Assembly (NCBI GenBank): GCA_037039685.1
Contig: JAWNGF010000003.1
Location: 930,001 to 994,000 of the forward strand
Length of the DNA stretch: 64,000 bases
DNA from: Ceratobasidium sp. AG-K
Lineage: Eukaryota > Basidiomycota > Agaricomycetes > Cantharellales > Ceratobasidiaceae
Reading direction: 5' to 3'
The translations under genes and the position numbers were made by a program. Below are positions 24,729-34,920 of this stretch, in pieces (position 1 is the stretch's first letter; the number at the start of each line of letters is the position of its first letter). Under the pieces are notes generated by a model, which saw only the letters and a program-made list of their open reading frames with translations, was not told where the DNA came from and ran no database searches.

Positions 24729-26354
24729 GTCACTTCCGTGACTCGTCTTGCTGAATCATGGCGCAAGGTTGCTGAAACAACCTGCAACTCGACCGTCTTC
24801 CTTCCACCAGGCGCTCCGACCTCTCCTAATGCCTACTACCTCCCCACTCAATCCTCTCCTTTGCCTTCAGGCCCGCGTCCTGTCATTGAGGTGGAGAAGT
24901 TTACACCTCCGTCCCGCAAGGCAAACGCTGCATTCGTGTTTTTGGCACGTAATTCTGACCTCGCTGGAGTCATGCAAAGCATGAAGCACATGGAGGATAG
25001 GTTCAACAAGAGATTCAACTATCCTTATGTTTTTCTAAACGACGTTCCATTCGATAAGCGATTCAAATAGTAAGCATCACAGCCGCGTATTTAGTTTCTG
25101 GCACTAACCGTTATATCAGCCACACCTCAGCACTTACGAATGCCAATGTTTCATACGGCGTAATCGAGAGCTCCCATTGGAACCAACCCGAATGGATCAA
25201 CGAAGAACAGGCAGCGGCCAACCGGAAGTGGTTCAAGGACAACGATATAATTTATGGTAAGTGAACCTAATCATTGACCGAGAGGCCGAGCTCACCTCGC
25301 GCCAAGGCGACAGCGTGCCGTATCGCAACATGTGTCGTTTCAACTCGGGAGTAAGTGGTTGGGGTCCTCGATTTGGGATATTTGCTTATCATTAGCCAGT
25401 TTTTCTTCCGCCATGAGCTCCTCAAACAGTACGATTACTACTGGCGCATAGAGTAGGTCACAGTGATAGGTGGTCCCTATTTGTACTCACCTGGCTTCTC
25501 TAGGCCCGATGTCACTTTCTTCTGCGACTTGAACGACGATCCCTTTTTGTTCATGCAGGACAACAAGAAAGTATATGGTAAGAAACATACTAACACATTG
25601 CCAACTACAGCACGCTGAGGCCTTACCTTGCTAGGATTCACAATCGCTCTATATGAATTCCCCGAGACAATCTGGACACTATGGAATGCTACCCGCGGTA
25701 AGCTGAATCGTCATCTGCGCTAGCTATATACCCTGATGCATAATATTTAGAATTCATTGAAATGTACCCTCAATACGTACCAGAGGACAACGCCTTGGCT
25801 TTCCTCAGTGACGACGGGGGTGAGACGTACAACAACTGTCACTGTAAGCTTTTCGACTCGAACCTCGTTAGTGGGTGCCTAACCAACCCAAAAGTCTGGA
25901 GCAACTTTGAAATTGGCGATTTGAACTTTTGGAGAAGCGAAGCATACACCAAGTACTTTGACTTCTTGGACTCTAAAGGGGGCTTCTATTATGAGGTGTG
26001 TTCGGTGCTTTTGTGACTCTTAGGTTGGATTTAACATGGTTATTCTAGCGCTGGGGTGACGCGCCAGTCCACAGCATCGCCGCTGCCTTGTTCGCGAAGA
26101 AGGATCAGATTCACTTTTTTGAGAACATTGGTTACCGACATAACCCCTTTGAGCATTGCCCAACGGGACGCATCCACACCCAGAACAAGTGCTGGTGCGA
26201 CGAAGCTAACACCTTTGGTAAGTAATCTCGGGCTTCTCTCCACAATGTATTGACCCTCAATCCAGATAATCCAGACAACGACCCCTACTCTTGCTTGTAT
26301 AGATACAATGCACTATGGGGTCCAGGTACTCAACGCCCAAAGTGGGATCCGTGA
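24729..26354 (+). CDS. GT15 (KRE2/MNT1-type) alpha-1,2-mannosyltransferase, 5' end not found
   Basis: A Golgi glycosyltransferase that adds alpha-1,2-mannose to glycoproteins or glycolipids using GDP-mannose. Exons give ANAAFVFLARNSDLAGVM, FNYPYVFLNDVPFD, MCRFNSGFFFRHELL (using the acceptor in ...TAGCCAG), [104 protein letters not shown] and NKCWCD, then the stop at 26352-26354. These cover the whole catalytic domain, including the family's YYWR-x-EP and HCP motifs. What is missing is the N terminus: the first recognisable codons near 24738 open with GTG, no in-frame ATG lies between them and the upstream stop near 24678, and no type II membrane anchor is visible. Either a short 5' exon lies further left or the gene is truncated. 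Confidence 0.85.
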
Positions 26355-26723
26355 GCAACCCGTTTGTATCTTTGTGTTTCGACCAGATACCTCTGGATTA
26401 GGCATTCTCTCATTACATGCTGGACATCCTGTACCGCTCCTTTCCCTCAGTTGTAATATTACCACGAATAGAAGCCTTATTTTCCTTTCTGACGGTCGCG
26501 TGTTCACTTGAGAACGCATATAGCCTCTGGCAATCGCTGGCAAACAATAAACATGATTCTGATGACGTCAGCCGGGGGTTGAAAACGTCAAACAAACGCT
26601 TCTTGAAGGCTCACAACGGTGGAGGCTTCACGCAATTCGGAACCCGCAGCCGACCACGTCGTCAATAAGCGGGTCATTCATAACGTCGATATTACTGTTC
26701 GCGACTCGCACACCTCACACAAA
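26355..26723. other. Intergenic between GT15 and M20 genes
   Basis: About 0.37 kb, holding the GT15 3' flank and M20 promoter. Short frames in both directions show no motif. Confidence 0.4.
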
Positions 26724-29021
26724 ATGTCTTTTCCAAGTGAAAAATTCGACGTGCGCGTCGCACCCAAGCCCAAGTCGCATTTGAACAAGTTCCTAGCGGC
26801 AGCATTTATTACGTCTGCTGCGTTGTACTGCTGTCACACCAAGGTCGTCAACAAGGTCGAGGAGGTACTGCTCACACCGTTTGCGCCCGAGCCCAAGGAC
26901 TATTGCAAGCAAGCCGAGCCGTTTGACGCGTCTAATTGGACCTCTGTGTACGATGCCGAAGGCTTCGAGGCCAAGGCCGCAGAATGGCTCGGTGGGGCAG
27001 TAAGGATTCCGTGAGTGCTGCCCAGACATTTAGACGCGGGGTACCAATATAGCAATACAGAACCGAGTCGTTTGACAACATGGGAGACGTTGGGGATGAC
27101 GATCGCTGGCTTGTGCTCGGCAAGTTGCACAAATATCTCGAGAAGCAGTTTCCAAGAGTGTGCGTATCGATATCTTTGCCATCTCAGCCAAGCAGTTGTA
27201 CTCAAGCAACTTGGCAGGCACGAGCTATTGAGTCTCGAAAAGGTCAATACGTACGGTCTACTCTATACGTGGAAAGGCTCCGATTCCTCGTTGAAGCCCA
27301 TGGTACTCATGGGGCATCAAGGTTAGTTGATCCTCAACAATTCCTCGTGTCAGCGCCTAGGTGTGCTCAAATGGTAGGATAGATGTCGTCCCCGTTGATC
27401 CTCGGACAGTTAGTCAATGGAAACAACCTCCTTTCTCTGGGCATTACGACGGTAAGTCGGATTTGCCTGATGCAAATTTATTATTCTAATTAACATTTGC
27501 TAGGTACCTGGATTTGGGGCCGAGGTAGCAGCGACGACAAGAGCGGGTTGATCGGCATCCTTGCCACTATCGAGAGTTTGCTGGAGAGGGGCTTCAAGCC
27601 GACTCGTACCTTGGTTCTCTGTGAGTGAAATCGAACCTTTACGTCATGGCCACTCACACGTTTCTTAGCCTTTGGATTCGACGAAGAGGTTGGCGGCCCA
27701 AGGGTATGCTGGTTCGCAAACCCGCTCGACAGGATGCTGACACAAGGCAGGGAGCGGGCCCGCTAGCAGACCGCATCTTTGATATTTACGGCAAGGATGG
27801 TGTGGCACTTATTGTGGATGAAGGAGGTCCGTCGCAGAGACGATTTTTGTATATCAACTCTAACTAGCTAACACAGACACTGCAGGCTCGGTCGTCACAG
27901 ACAAGGGGGTCGCTATTGCACGCCCAGCAGTAGGCGAGAAAGGCTACATGGATGTGACCATTGAGGTCAAGACACCCGGCGGACATTCGAGCGTTCCTCC
28001 CACCCATACCGTGAGTGTATCCACAATTTCGACTCAAGATATCTAACACCCGTCCAGTCAATCGGTATCCTCTCCAAGATAGTAGTCGACTTTGAGGATA
28101 ACCCATATGAGGTTAAGCTTCGCCGCAGCAACCCCATGTACACTCTGCTCCAATGCGAGGCTGCGTATGCTGCGCCCGATGCTATGCTACCACGGTTCCG
28201 TCAAGCGATCCGCCGGTCCTTGATTAGCGATAGGGCATTGGCGTTTGTCAATGAGGTCATGTCCAAGGATAGAGTCTGGCGGCGTTTGTAGGCACGACAC
28301 AGGCTGTGGATATTATTAACGGCGGCGTCAAGGCTAACGCGCTCCCCGAACAAGCCACGGTCCTTGTGAACCACCGCATTGCTATTGAGAGGCAAGTCCC
28401 ACCTATCATCCGGTACCCGCTCTGACCGCAGTTTAGTTCGGTCGCCGAAGTCAAGAAGCACATCGTCGACAAGCTTGCGCACTGGGGTCAAGCATACAAC
28501 CTCTCAGTCGAGGCGTTTGGAGAGGATGTATCCAAGGGGGAGGCGCCGTACTATGGTTCAATTAACGCCACTACCGCGTCGCATACTGCACTCGATGTTG
28601 CACCCGTGTCGCCTACCGACTCTGAGGCTAAACCTTGGAGCGTATTGTCCAGTAGCATTCGTGGCGCATACAGGGATAGCAAGAACGAGAAGGTCGCAGA
28701 AGGCGATATTATTGTTTCTCCCGCGTTGATGAGTGGGAATACTGGTAAGTGGCACCACAGAAGAGCCGGTTCGATCTGATGAGCCTTCCCTAGATACCAA
28801 ATTTTATTGGAAACTCACCAAGCACATCTTCCGGTACAACCATCACTTTGCTGGCGATCTCTACAACGGCGCGCATACCGCCAACGAAGGTCAGTAGCCG
28901 TAGTTTCCAGCCGTCCAGCTTGCTCACAGCCCTTCTAGCATACAAAGCAAGCGGCTTTGTTGACATGATCAAGTTCTTCACGACGCTTATTATCAACGCA
29001 GACCAACCAGAAGCACTGTAG
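26724..29021 (+). CDS. M20 metallopeptidase, carboxypeptidase S-like, with one apparent frameshift
   Basis: A vacuolar/secretory-type zinc peptidase that removes C-terminal residues from peptides. The ATG at 26724 gives a short cytosolic tail and a signal-anchor (FLAAAFITSAALYCC). Multi-exon splicing yields the two-metal site: MGHQDVVPVDP (His ligand, catalytic Asp), WGRGSSDDKSG (bridging Asp), FGFDEEVGGPR (general-base Glu and Glu ligand), and near the C terminus AGDLYNGAHTANE (His ligand). GYMDVTIEVKTPGGHSSVPP marks the dimerisation/lid domain. All five ligand-type positions are present. Near 28275 the frame MSKDRV reads into a stop, while VGTTQAVDIINGGVKANALP continues one frame over, so one base appears to be missing. 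The rest of the coding sequence is well conserved, which favours a sequence error or a very recent mutation. Confidence 0.85.
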
Positions 29022-29514
29022 CCTACGCCAAGGAGGGGCGCATCTCTTGAGCGTTTGATTTGTTTGGGCTTGACCGACTTGTTCAATTTGTACCTACGAT
29101 GACCACAATGTATGCATGCCGTATGCTCGGCCTATCCCATATCAGGGCCTCAATACATGTGCATTGATTCCGAAGCTCGAACCTGATTCGATGATCAGTG
29201 GCCAAGGCCAGCTGACCACGACATCGGGACAGTTGCCTTTTTTGTGCATACATGTAGGTGACCCCTGGTGTGTCGGGCGCTGCGTCGTGCGCATCCCAGG
29301 AGGCAGCACTGAGTTCAAAATGTAGTTTGACATGTTCCATGCTTTCTTGGACTTGTCCGGCGCCGATCGAAATATCCTAAGCCGAGGACGGTCAACCGCG
29401 TGTTCTGGGCGAAGCGTTCCTCATACTTGGCTCTTGGCACACGTGCGGCCATAAAAAGCACTTCCGAACGCCGGACTCTACAGGTTGCGTTGTTTCCTTC
29501 CACCGTCTCCCGTC
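29022..29514. other. Intergenic between M20 and MAG copy 2
   Basis: About 0.5 kb with the M20 3' flank and the promoter of MAG copy 2, which ends in a CATAAAAA element. No gene seen. Confidence 0.45.
29450..29457 (+). promoter_or_regulatory. TATA-like element upstream of MAG copy 2
   Basis: CATAAAAA lies 58-65 nt upstream of the ATG at 29515. Confidence 0.4.
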
Positions 29515-30794
29515 ATGCCTTCCAAAGCTGCTGTCTTCGCTGTCGGTGCTTCGTTGGTCGCCTCCGTTGCGGCCCAGTCGTCGTTCACTCCCCTGGCCTC
29601 GAAGCGCTTCGAGTATACCGCCTTGGTACGTATGCGCATATGTACAGTCCGCAGTCACTCATCTCCTTCCAGCCTTACAAGGCCGATACCGACACTGGCG
29701 AGCGTGGTACCCAGTTTGGTTACAACATCTGCAACTCGACCACCGAGGGCCAGACGTCGCTATGCCAGACGGCTATGATCAATTCGCTGGACGGTAAGCG
29801 GTTTGTTGTAAATATTAGCCTGTGGCTCATTTCGCATAGACTTCTGCTTGTGGGGACCTCCTGAGCCCAATTCGCTCATCGGAAACACCGAGGGTGAGGC
29901 TGTCGCATGGTGCACCAAGCCCGGCCGCGGCACCCGCCTGATCCCCGCTGGAGCGTTGACTGGTGTGCAGTTCATGAGGACTAGTGCTTACGTCCAGGTA
30001 TGAAATTTGTTGTCATTTGGTAAATGGCGCTAATGCTTTTCCCCACAGGTCACCGGCCACATCAAGCAGACCTTATCAACATTGCCGCCAACGACGATGG
30101 AGGAGAGATGGACCCCCATGGTGCCGATCGTCGCGGCAATCCTCTTGGCGGTCTCGTGTTCTCCAATGCCTTCCCCAGCAACAACGGAAACAACAACACG
30201 TTCCAGCAGGTTGTCGAATGGCACAAGTACGTCATAGCTATTCCATCATTTGCCAATTATTGACAACTTCTCAGCTTCATGGGTGCCAACGTCTTCTGTT
30301 TGAAGGCCTGCGACCCTGCTGGCGCTGACGATGACAAGTACTGCGAGCACATTTTCGATCGTATCGGTTGCACGTACAACGCCCCTGCTGCCTATGTCGA
30401 TAATGTCTTCGAGTCGTGCCAGGGCGAGCTCCAGGACTTCCCTGGTATCTACACCTCCAACGGCCAAGTCGTGACCTACACTCAGCCTGCCGAGTCGCTT
30501 GGTGCCATCACCACGATGCCTTACCAGCCTCGTGTTCCGGCGTCGTCCAACTGTGTGCAGTTCCAGAGCGCTCAGCTCTATGGTGGTTCCGCTGCTGCCT
30601 CGTCGGCTGCTGCGACTACCCCTGGGGCGTCAGGTGCTGGCCAGAGCGCATCCCGCACTGGTACCTCCGTGCCTAATGCTACCTCCGCTCCCGCTGCCAA
30701 CGGCGCTGTCGGCCTGACTGGCATGTCCTCGAACGTCTTCGCCGTCGGTGGTGTTATCGTTTCTGCCCTCGTTGGCGCTCTTGCCCTTCTCTAA
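29515..30794 (+). CDS. MAG-like GPI surface glycoprotein, copy 2, with one apparent frameshift
   Basis: Paralogue of the gene at 15742-16975, in the opposite orientation. The ATG at 29515 starts a signal peptide (AAVFAVGASLVASVAAQ). Exons then give PYKADTDTGERGTQFGYNIC, DFCLWGPPEPNSLIGNTEGE, RLIPAGALTGVQFM, DDGGEMDPHGADRRGNPLGG, YCEHIFDRIGCTYNAPAAYV, a Ser/Ala/Thr-rich stem and a GPI-type tail (VFAVGGVIVSALVGALALL). Introns sit at the same places as in copy 1, plus two more. After VTGHIKQT the frame must shift near 30073 to reach INIAANDDGGEMD. Copy 1 has QTKINMQADDGGGEMD there without a shift, so copy 2 lacks one base. No alternative GT/AG pair I tried repairs it. The rest is conserved, so I keep it as a gene with a flagged break. 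Confidence 0.82.
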
Positions 30795-31802
30795 TCCTAA
30801 AAAAACATTGGGGACTTTGTAGGGATGATTTCTCTTGAACTTTTTTTTTTCTTGCTTGGCTCTGTTCTCTGTCTGGTGCATGCAGCTGTTGTTTGTGTAC
30901 CTACCCACTCTCTCTGAGACTTTGGTTTGTGCTTAGCCAGAACATTGTGTCGTCGTTCTGTGAATGTGATTCATAGCAATATATTTTTAATGACCAATCA
31001 TCACTTTAGTCGGTATGGGGTGGCGACCGCCGATTGACGCCAACTGTCGTGTGATAGCAAAACAACGCGTGCACGCGTTTTGCTCGGTTGCATGAGCGCT
31101 CGACGTCCATGAAGCGTGCAGGCACAGGCGTGGACTGACAACCTTTCATGCACCAAAACGTCCAGCGTCTCGTCATGCCTGTCATGGGGCTGAAGTGTGG
31201 GGTAAGCAGTCGCTTTTCACACCGCAACAAATCGAGCGTGGATCAGCCAAGTTCCGGGTCCCTATCGAGGATCATCCACTCGCGATATTCTCGCCTACAG
31301 AGCCTCCTGAGAACATGCCATAAATCGGCCGTGAAAATTGTGTGGCATGTTGCGCCTAGGTTTCCCCGCGATATGCGCTGCAGAGATAAGCTTTATCCCA
31401 CGGCCGGTGCTCGCGACCCATGACCAACCCGACCACAAATGCCGGGTGTTGACTGCATGACTCCACGAACACAGCTCGGGCCTATGCTACTTCCGGCCTC
31501 GCAGGTGGATCCCGCGGTTCGCTAGCTCCAAAAAATGTCAATTTGTCCCGTTCTACCATCACATCCCTGATGTAATTACCCTCCCGGACCGGGAGCGAAT
31601 CGAATTCGGACAGGAGCAAAAAAGAGCCTCTGATTGCGCTTGGTCACCCGGTCTATGGACGTTTCGATTCAAAAAGCCGGATCGGACGTTGGCTGGTTGA
31701 CCCCCACCCTTTCTCGTCGCCATCGCTGTTTCCTACACAACGGCTTTTCCACTGGGTACAAGTACTCGCTTGGAATCTCTGTCGTCTCTACACTCTTGCA
31801 CC
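30795..31802. other. About 1 kb intergenic region
   Basis: It holds the MAG copy 2 3' flank, with a T-run near 30841-30851, and the promoter side of the small Cys/His gene. No convincing coding frame, repeat or mobile element. Confidence 0.4.
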
Positions 31803-32369
31803 ATGACCCGCACCGAGCCCGTGAAGAAATCGTATCGTACCAAGGCTCAGCCTAAAGTAAACCATACTGGGAAACTAACGTTTGTGACTGCTGCCCAGAG
31901 GTGAGCTACAACGACCTCGTCCTCAAGTGCGCAACTGACAGTCGAATGTGCTACAGCAAAGCAGACAAGGAGAGCTGGCTGCGAGAGCACCAAACCGGGT
32001 ATAAGCGGGTGAGTGGGAATTTTACCGACGCTTGTCGGCCGTAACGGCCCCTATTCGTTCGACTGACCTTTTTGGTGAATCTTAGGTGGAACGCACTTGC
32101 ACATACTGTAAAAACGTTTTTGGGGACAAGATGGTTCGGGTACGGCACGAGAGGCTGTGAGTGCATGTTTCAGTTTGGGTATTGTTATGTCGGCTCGCTC
32201 CGATTCGGATGGTACTGGAGGAGAAAGGAATGGTCGTATGAGATACAGGGATTACAGCGTACTGATAAGGGGATTACATCGCAGGTGCATACGACGTCCG
32301 CGCCATGCTTCGCCCGATACATCCATGGACTCGGAACACAGTTCTCCAGAGCCGCCAGAGCGGTCGTAA
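31803..32369 (+). CDS. Small hypothetical protein with a Cys/His cluster
   Basis: A short basic protein of about 115 residues that I do not recognise. The ATG at 31803 gives MTRTEPVKKSYRTKAQPK, running without an intron into SYNDLVLKCATDSRMCY and WLREHQTGYKR. An intron (GTGAGTGGG to CTTAG) joins in phase to VERTCTYCKNVFGDKMVRVR, then HERL. A second intron beginning GTGAGTGC joins to DYSVLIRGLHRRCIRRP and a Ser/Pro/Glu-rich end. The C-x2-C ... H ... H/C spacing resembles a BED-like or C2HC zinc-binding unit. The gene model rests on splice-phase consistency only. If the last intron is not used, the protein stops directly after HERL. Confidence 0.45.
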
Positions 32370-32804
32370 ACACCTCAATCACATTGTTCTCCCCACCCCC
32401 TCTCAATCACTGAAATCACCTTGATTTCTCGGTGGAACCGACCGACTCCCTTTTCACCCTTTTCGTTCGGTTTCGTTCTGTGTACTATAGGTTACCTGCT
32501 GTATACTTGTTGCTATACTCTGTATAATTGAAATATATGGATTGAACCGTACGTAGCAGACACAGCTCTCCGCAATGTTGCTAGGCCGTTCGATACATCA
32601 AGAGGGCGGTGAGATGTGTTACTGAGCACTGCTGCTGTGCCGGCTACGACTCGGCTCGACTGTTCTGGAACTGTATCACGTGTCAAGTTCTCATGCTCCG
32701 CACATCATTCGGCGGCAGTGCTCAGGGGCCGCGCAGTTCCTCCTCATCTCGGCCACCGCAGTTTATAAGTCTCTTGCTTTCTACCACAATCTCTACCCTT
32801 CAGC
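32370..32804. other. Intergenic, promoter side of BRI3-like gene
   Basis: About 0.43 kb. A TTTATAAG element at its right end is a candidate core promoter; nothing else is supported. Confidence 0.4.
32762..32769 (+). promoter_or_regulatory. TATA-like element upstream of BRI3-like gene
   Basis: TTTATAAG lies 36-43 nt upstream of the ATG at 32805, in an otherwise GC-balanced stretch. Confidence 0.4.
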
Positions 32805-33329
32805 ATGGTTGTATCTCGCGACGATAACCCGCCCACCTACGACATTGCCATTGGTTCGAGCACTGGTGAGTAGCAACGTCATAGCGCTAGCTGTAATTTA
32901 ATTGGGATTTTAGGCACGCCTGCTCCACCCGTACCGTCATCTCCCAAACTCAAGCAGGATACTCCATATGAACCTGCTCCTCACGCTCAGCCCCAGGCGC
33001 ACCATGGGATGCTTATTGCGCCTGCGCTAGGCCCAACGCCTGCCGTGTTTAGGTATCACAATCCTCAAACTGGAGAGGTTGTTACGTCTCTCTTGCCACC
33101 AGACGTAAGTCCAAGCTTTAGTTATGTCCAAGAGCCCGAGCTTACTGTGAGTTTGCAGCACCCCGAGATGGTTTGTCTCCAACAAGGTCACATTATCCGA
33201 ACCAAGTATGGTATTCTCGGTATTCTAGCTGCCGTCTTTTGGTTCCCACTCGGCATCGGTCTGTGCTTGTTGGACAAGAGGACCAAGTGCGAGAGGTGTG
33301 GGCTGTCGATTGACGAAGGGTGTTTCTAA
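32805..33329 (+). CDS. BRI3/LITAF-like small membrane protein
   Basis: A small protein of about 140 residues with a Pro-rich N terminus (NPPTYDIAIG, TPAPPVPSSPKLK), a GPTPAVFRYHNPQTGEVV segment, and a C-terminal hydrophobic hairpin flanked by cysteines: CLQQGHIIRTKYG, then LGILAAVFWFPLGIGLCLLD, then RTKCERCGL. This layout (Cys, hydrophobic segment, closely spaced C-x-x-C) matches brain protein I3 and is related to LITAF zinc/monolayer-inserting domains. Such proteins act on endosomal or lysosomal membranes in animals; the fungal role is unknown. Two short introns (starting near 32865 and 33104) are removed in phase. The PPxY-like PPTY near the N terminus could bind WW-domain ubiquitin ligases (inference). 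Confidence 0.68.
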
Positions 33330-33532
33330 GCTCTCGTCACTTGTTCTATAACTTGACGTTGGGGTCTGGCGGTTTCGCTTTGCATTTACAACTATATTCG
33401 AACGTTCTGTTTCTGATTGATATCGTATTGTTCACGACCGAGGCTGCATTGTCCTGCAACCCCCCTCTTTGTAATGACCCTTCTGTACACACTGTGCTCA
33501 TGCATGCATTTATCTGTACCAACGTGATTGAA

Positions 33533-34806
33533 TTATTCATTATACACCCGCTGCTGTCCTCGATCATGCACCGTAATAGTCTTGGCGTTTGCTCCAAACA
33601 CGGCGTCTAATCCTTCCTGGTCGACGCCTAGTTCGGCAACACTCTCTTTGGCAATCTGGTACCAGTCGCCTGCATTGGAGGTGGCCGTAGATGCCGCCGA
33701 CGGGGAAGAGCCGAACAAGAGACGCGAGTAACCGAAAGCCTCGATAGCGGGTCCGACTAAAGCACAATGAGTAGTGAGACGACGAAACAACATGGAGGAC
33801 TCACGGTACATCTTGGTCCTGCGCTTCCATTCCTTCTTTTCCTCACTGTCAAGATCACGCGCCGACTCCTCTGGATCGCTAGCCTGAGCACCAGGGAGAG
33901 GCGAGGTAGGGGTTGGGGTATTCCAGTCGGGCGGAAGGAACTTGATGTACACGTTTTGGCTAAACGAAAGCGAGGCGATACGTGCCTGGTAGCCAAGATA
34001 CATCGGGTGTGCAAGCAATTTGACCGTAGGGATCGAAAGCACGCCCGGAGGCGGGAGCAAGTTGGCTATAATCCAACAATGGGTTAGCGTGATTAGTTTG
34101 TACATGTGTATGCCGACGCACAAAGGATGATGGGCTTGAGATTGGGCTTTGGCGCTGCTGGTTCGTCCCCCGAACCCGCGTCTGAGGCGACGGTCTTGCT
34201 GATAAGTTCCTCGAGAGCTTCCCAGCCTTGGTCACCGTTTCCGAGGTCGACACGGACGTCGATCTCGACTGGATGCTTGTCAGACGCCCACCTGAGGGCT
34301 TGAAGGAGGGCTTCAGAGGATTCGGTAAACGTAAACGAGTAGACGAGCGGAGCCGGGGCCGAAAGTTCTTCAGGCGGACCAGGGAAGGGGTACGGAATGG
34401 AGAGGGCAATCACAGAGGGCTCAGACGGGATAGTCAAACTGTAATCGGATGGTAAATGCGCGTAGGGGTGAATCTAGGTCGGACAGACCTGGCTAGGGCA
34501 TCCTTTGATGCCGCACTCGATGGCAACGCGAGCACGACCGACTTGATCTTGGGTCCGTAGACTTGTCCCGCATCGGCTTTCCATTGGGCGAGTGTGTCCG
34601 CTATTGCATAATAATGTGCATTTAGTTATCTAACGGCTGCGCAAATGCTTACGCGAGGCGAGTTCGACATGGGCATCATGGACCTCGGTTGGATTCTGAG
34701 CCGATGGCGACGGGGGGAGCCCGCCGGTAGGAGCGCCTGCTCCTACATTGGCTGAGTTGAAGAGCGACGGGGAGAGTTTGGGAGGACGACGTGCGGGCTT
34801 GCTCAT
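33533..34806 (-). CDS. Uncharacterised amidohydrolase-like (TIM-barrel type) fungal protein
   Basis: A multi-exon protein beginning at ATG 34806 (MSKPARRPPKLSPSLF). Exons give VHDAHVELA, DTLAQWKADAGQVYGPKIKS, LTIPSEPSVIALSIPYPFPG, ALRWASDKHPVEIDVRVDLG, NLLPPPGVLSIPTVKLLAHP and SLSFSQNVYIKFLPPDW, then GPAIEAFGYSRLLFGSSP and the end DAVFGANAKTITVHD. The last two blocks look like the C-terminal strand/helix of amidohydrolase-2 family barrels ('aFG..R..FGSd.P' and 'F..NA...Y'), but the usual metal ligands are not evident: GSSP replaces GSD. It may be a non-enzymatic relative. Phases join without a break. No secretion signal is seen. Confidence 0.55.
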
Positions 34807-34920
34807 GGTGGTTGTAATGCAAGGTAGAAGCGCCGGGTACACGTGACAGGTTCCATGTCACATGACTTGGAACTGTGTTATGATCCTCACCGCAAGCCTT
34901 TGGTGAATGGGACTTGGACG

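Noticed and set aside
24738..25070. Start of the GT15 gene at a GTG codon
   Set aside because: Nuclear fungal genes rarely use GTG, and the family needs an N-terminal membrane anchor, so this is not accepted as the real start.
33533..34806. Functional metal-dependent amidohydrolase
   Set aside because: The barrel-like motifs are present, but HxH and the final Asp ligand are not seen (GSSP instead of GSD), so enzymatic activity is not claimed.
34843..34920. Upstream start for DBF4 (GTG 34843 or ATG 34855)
   Set aside because: The extra residues have no family resemblance, while the ATG at 34921 gives a typical short Dbf4 start.
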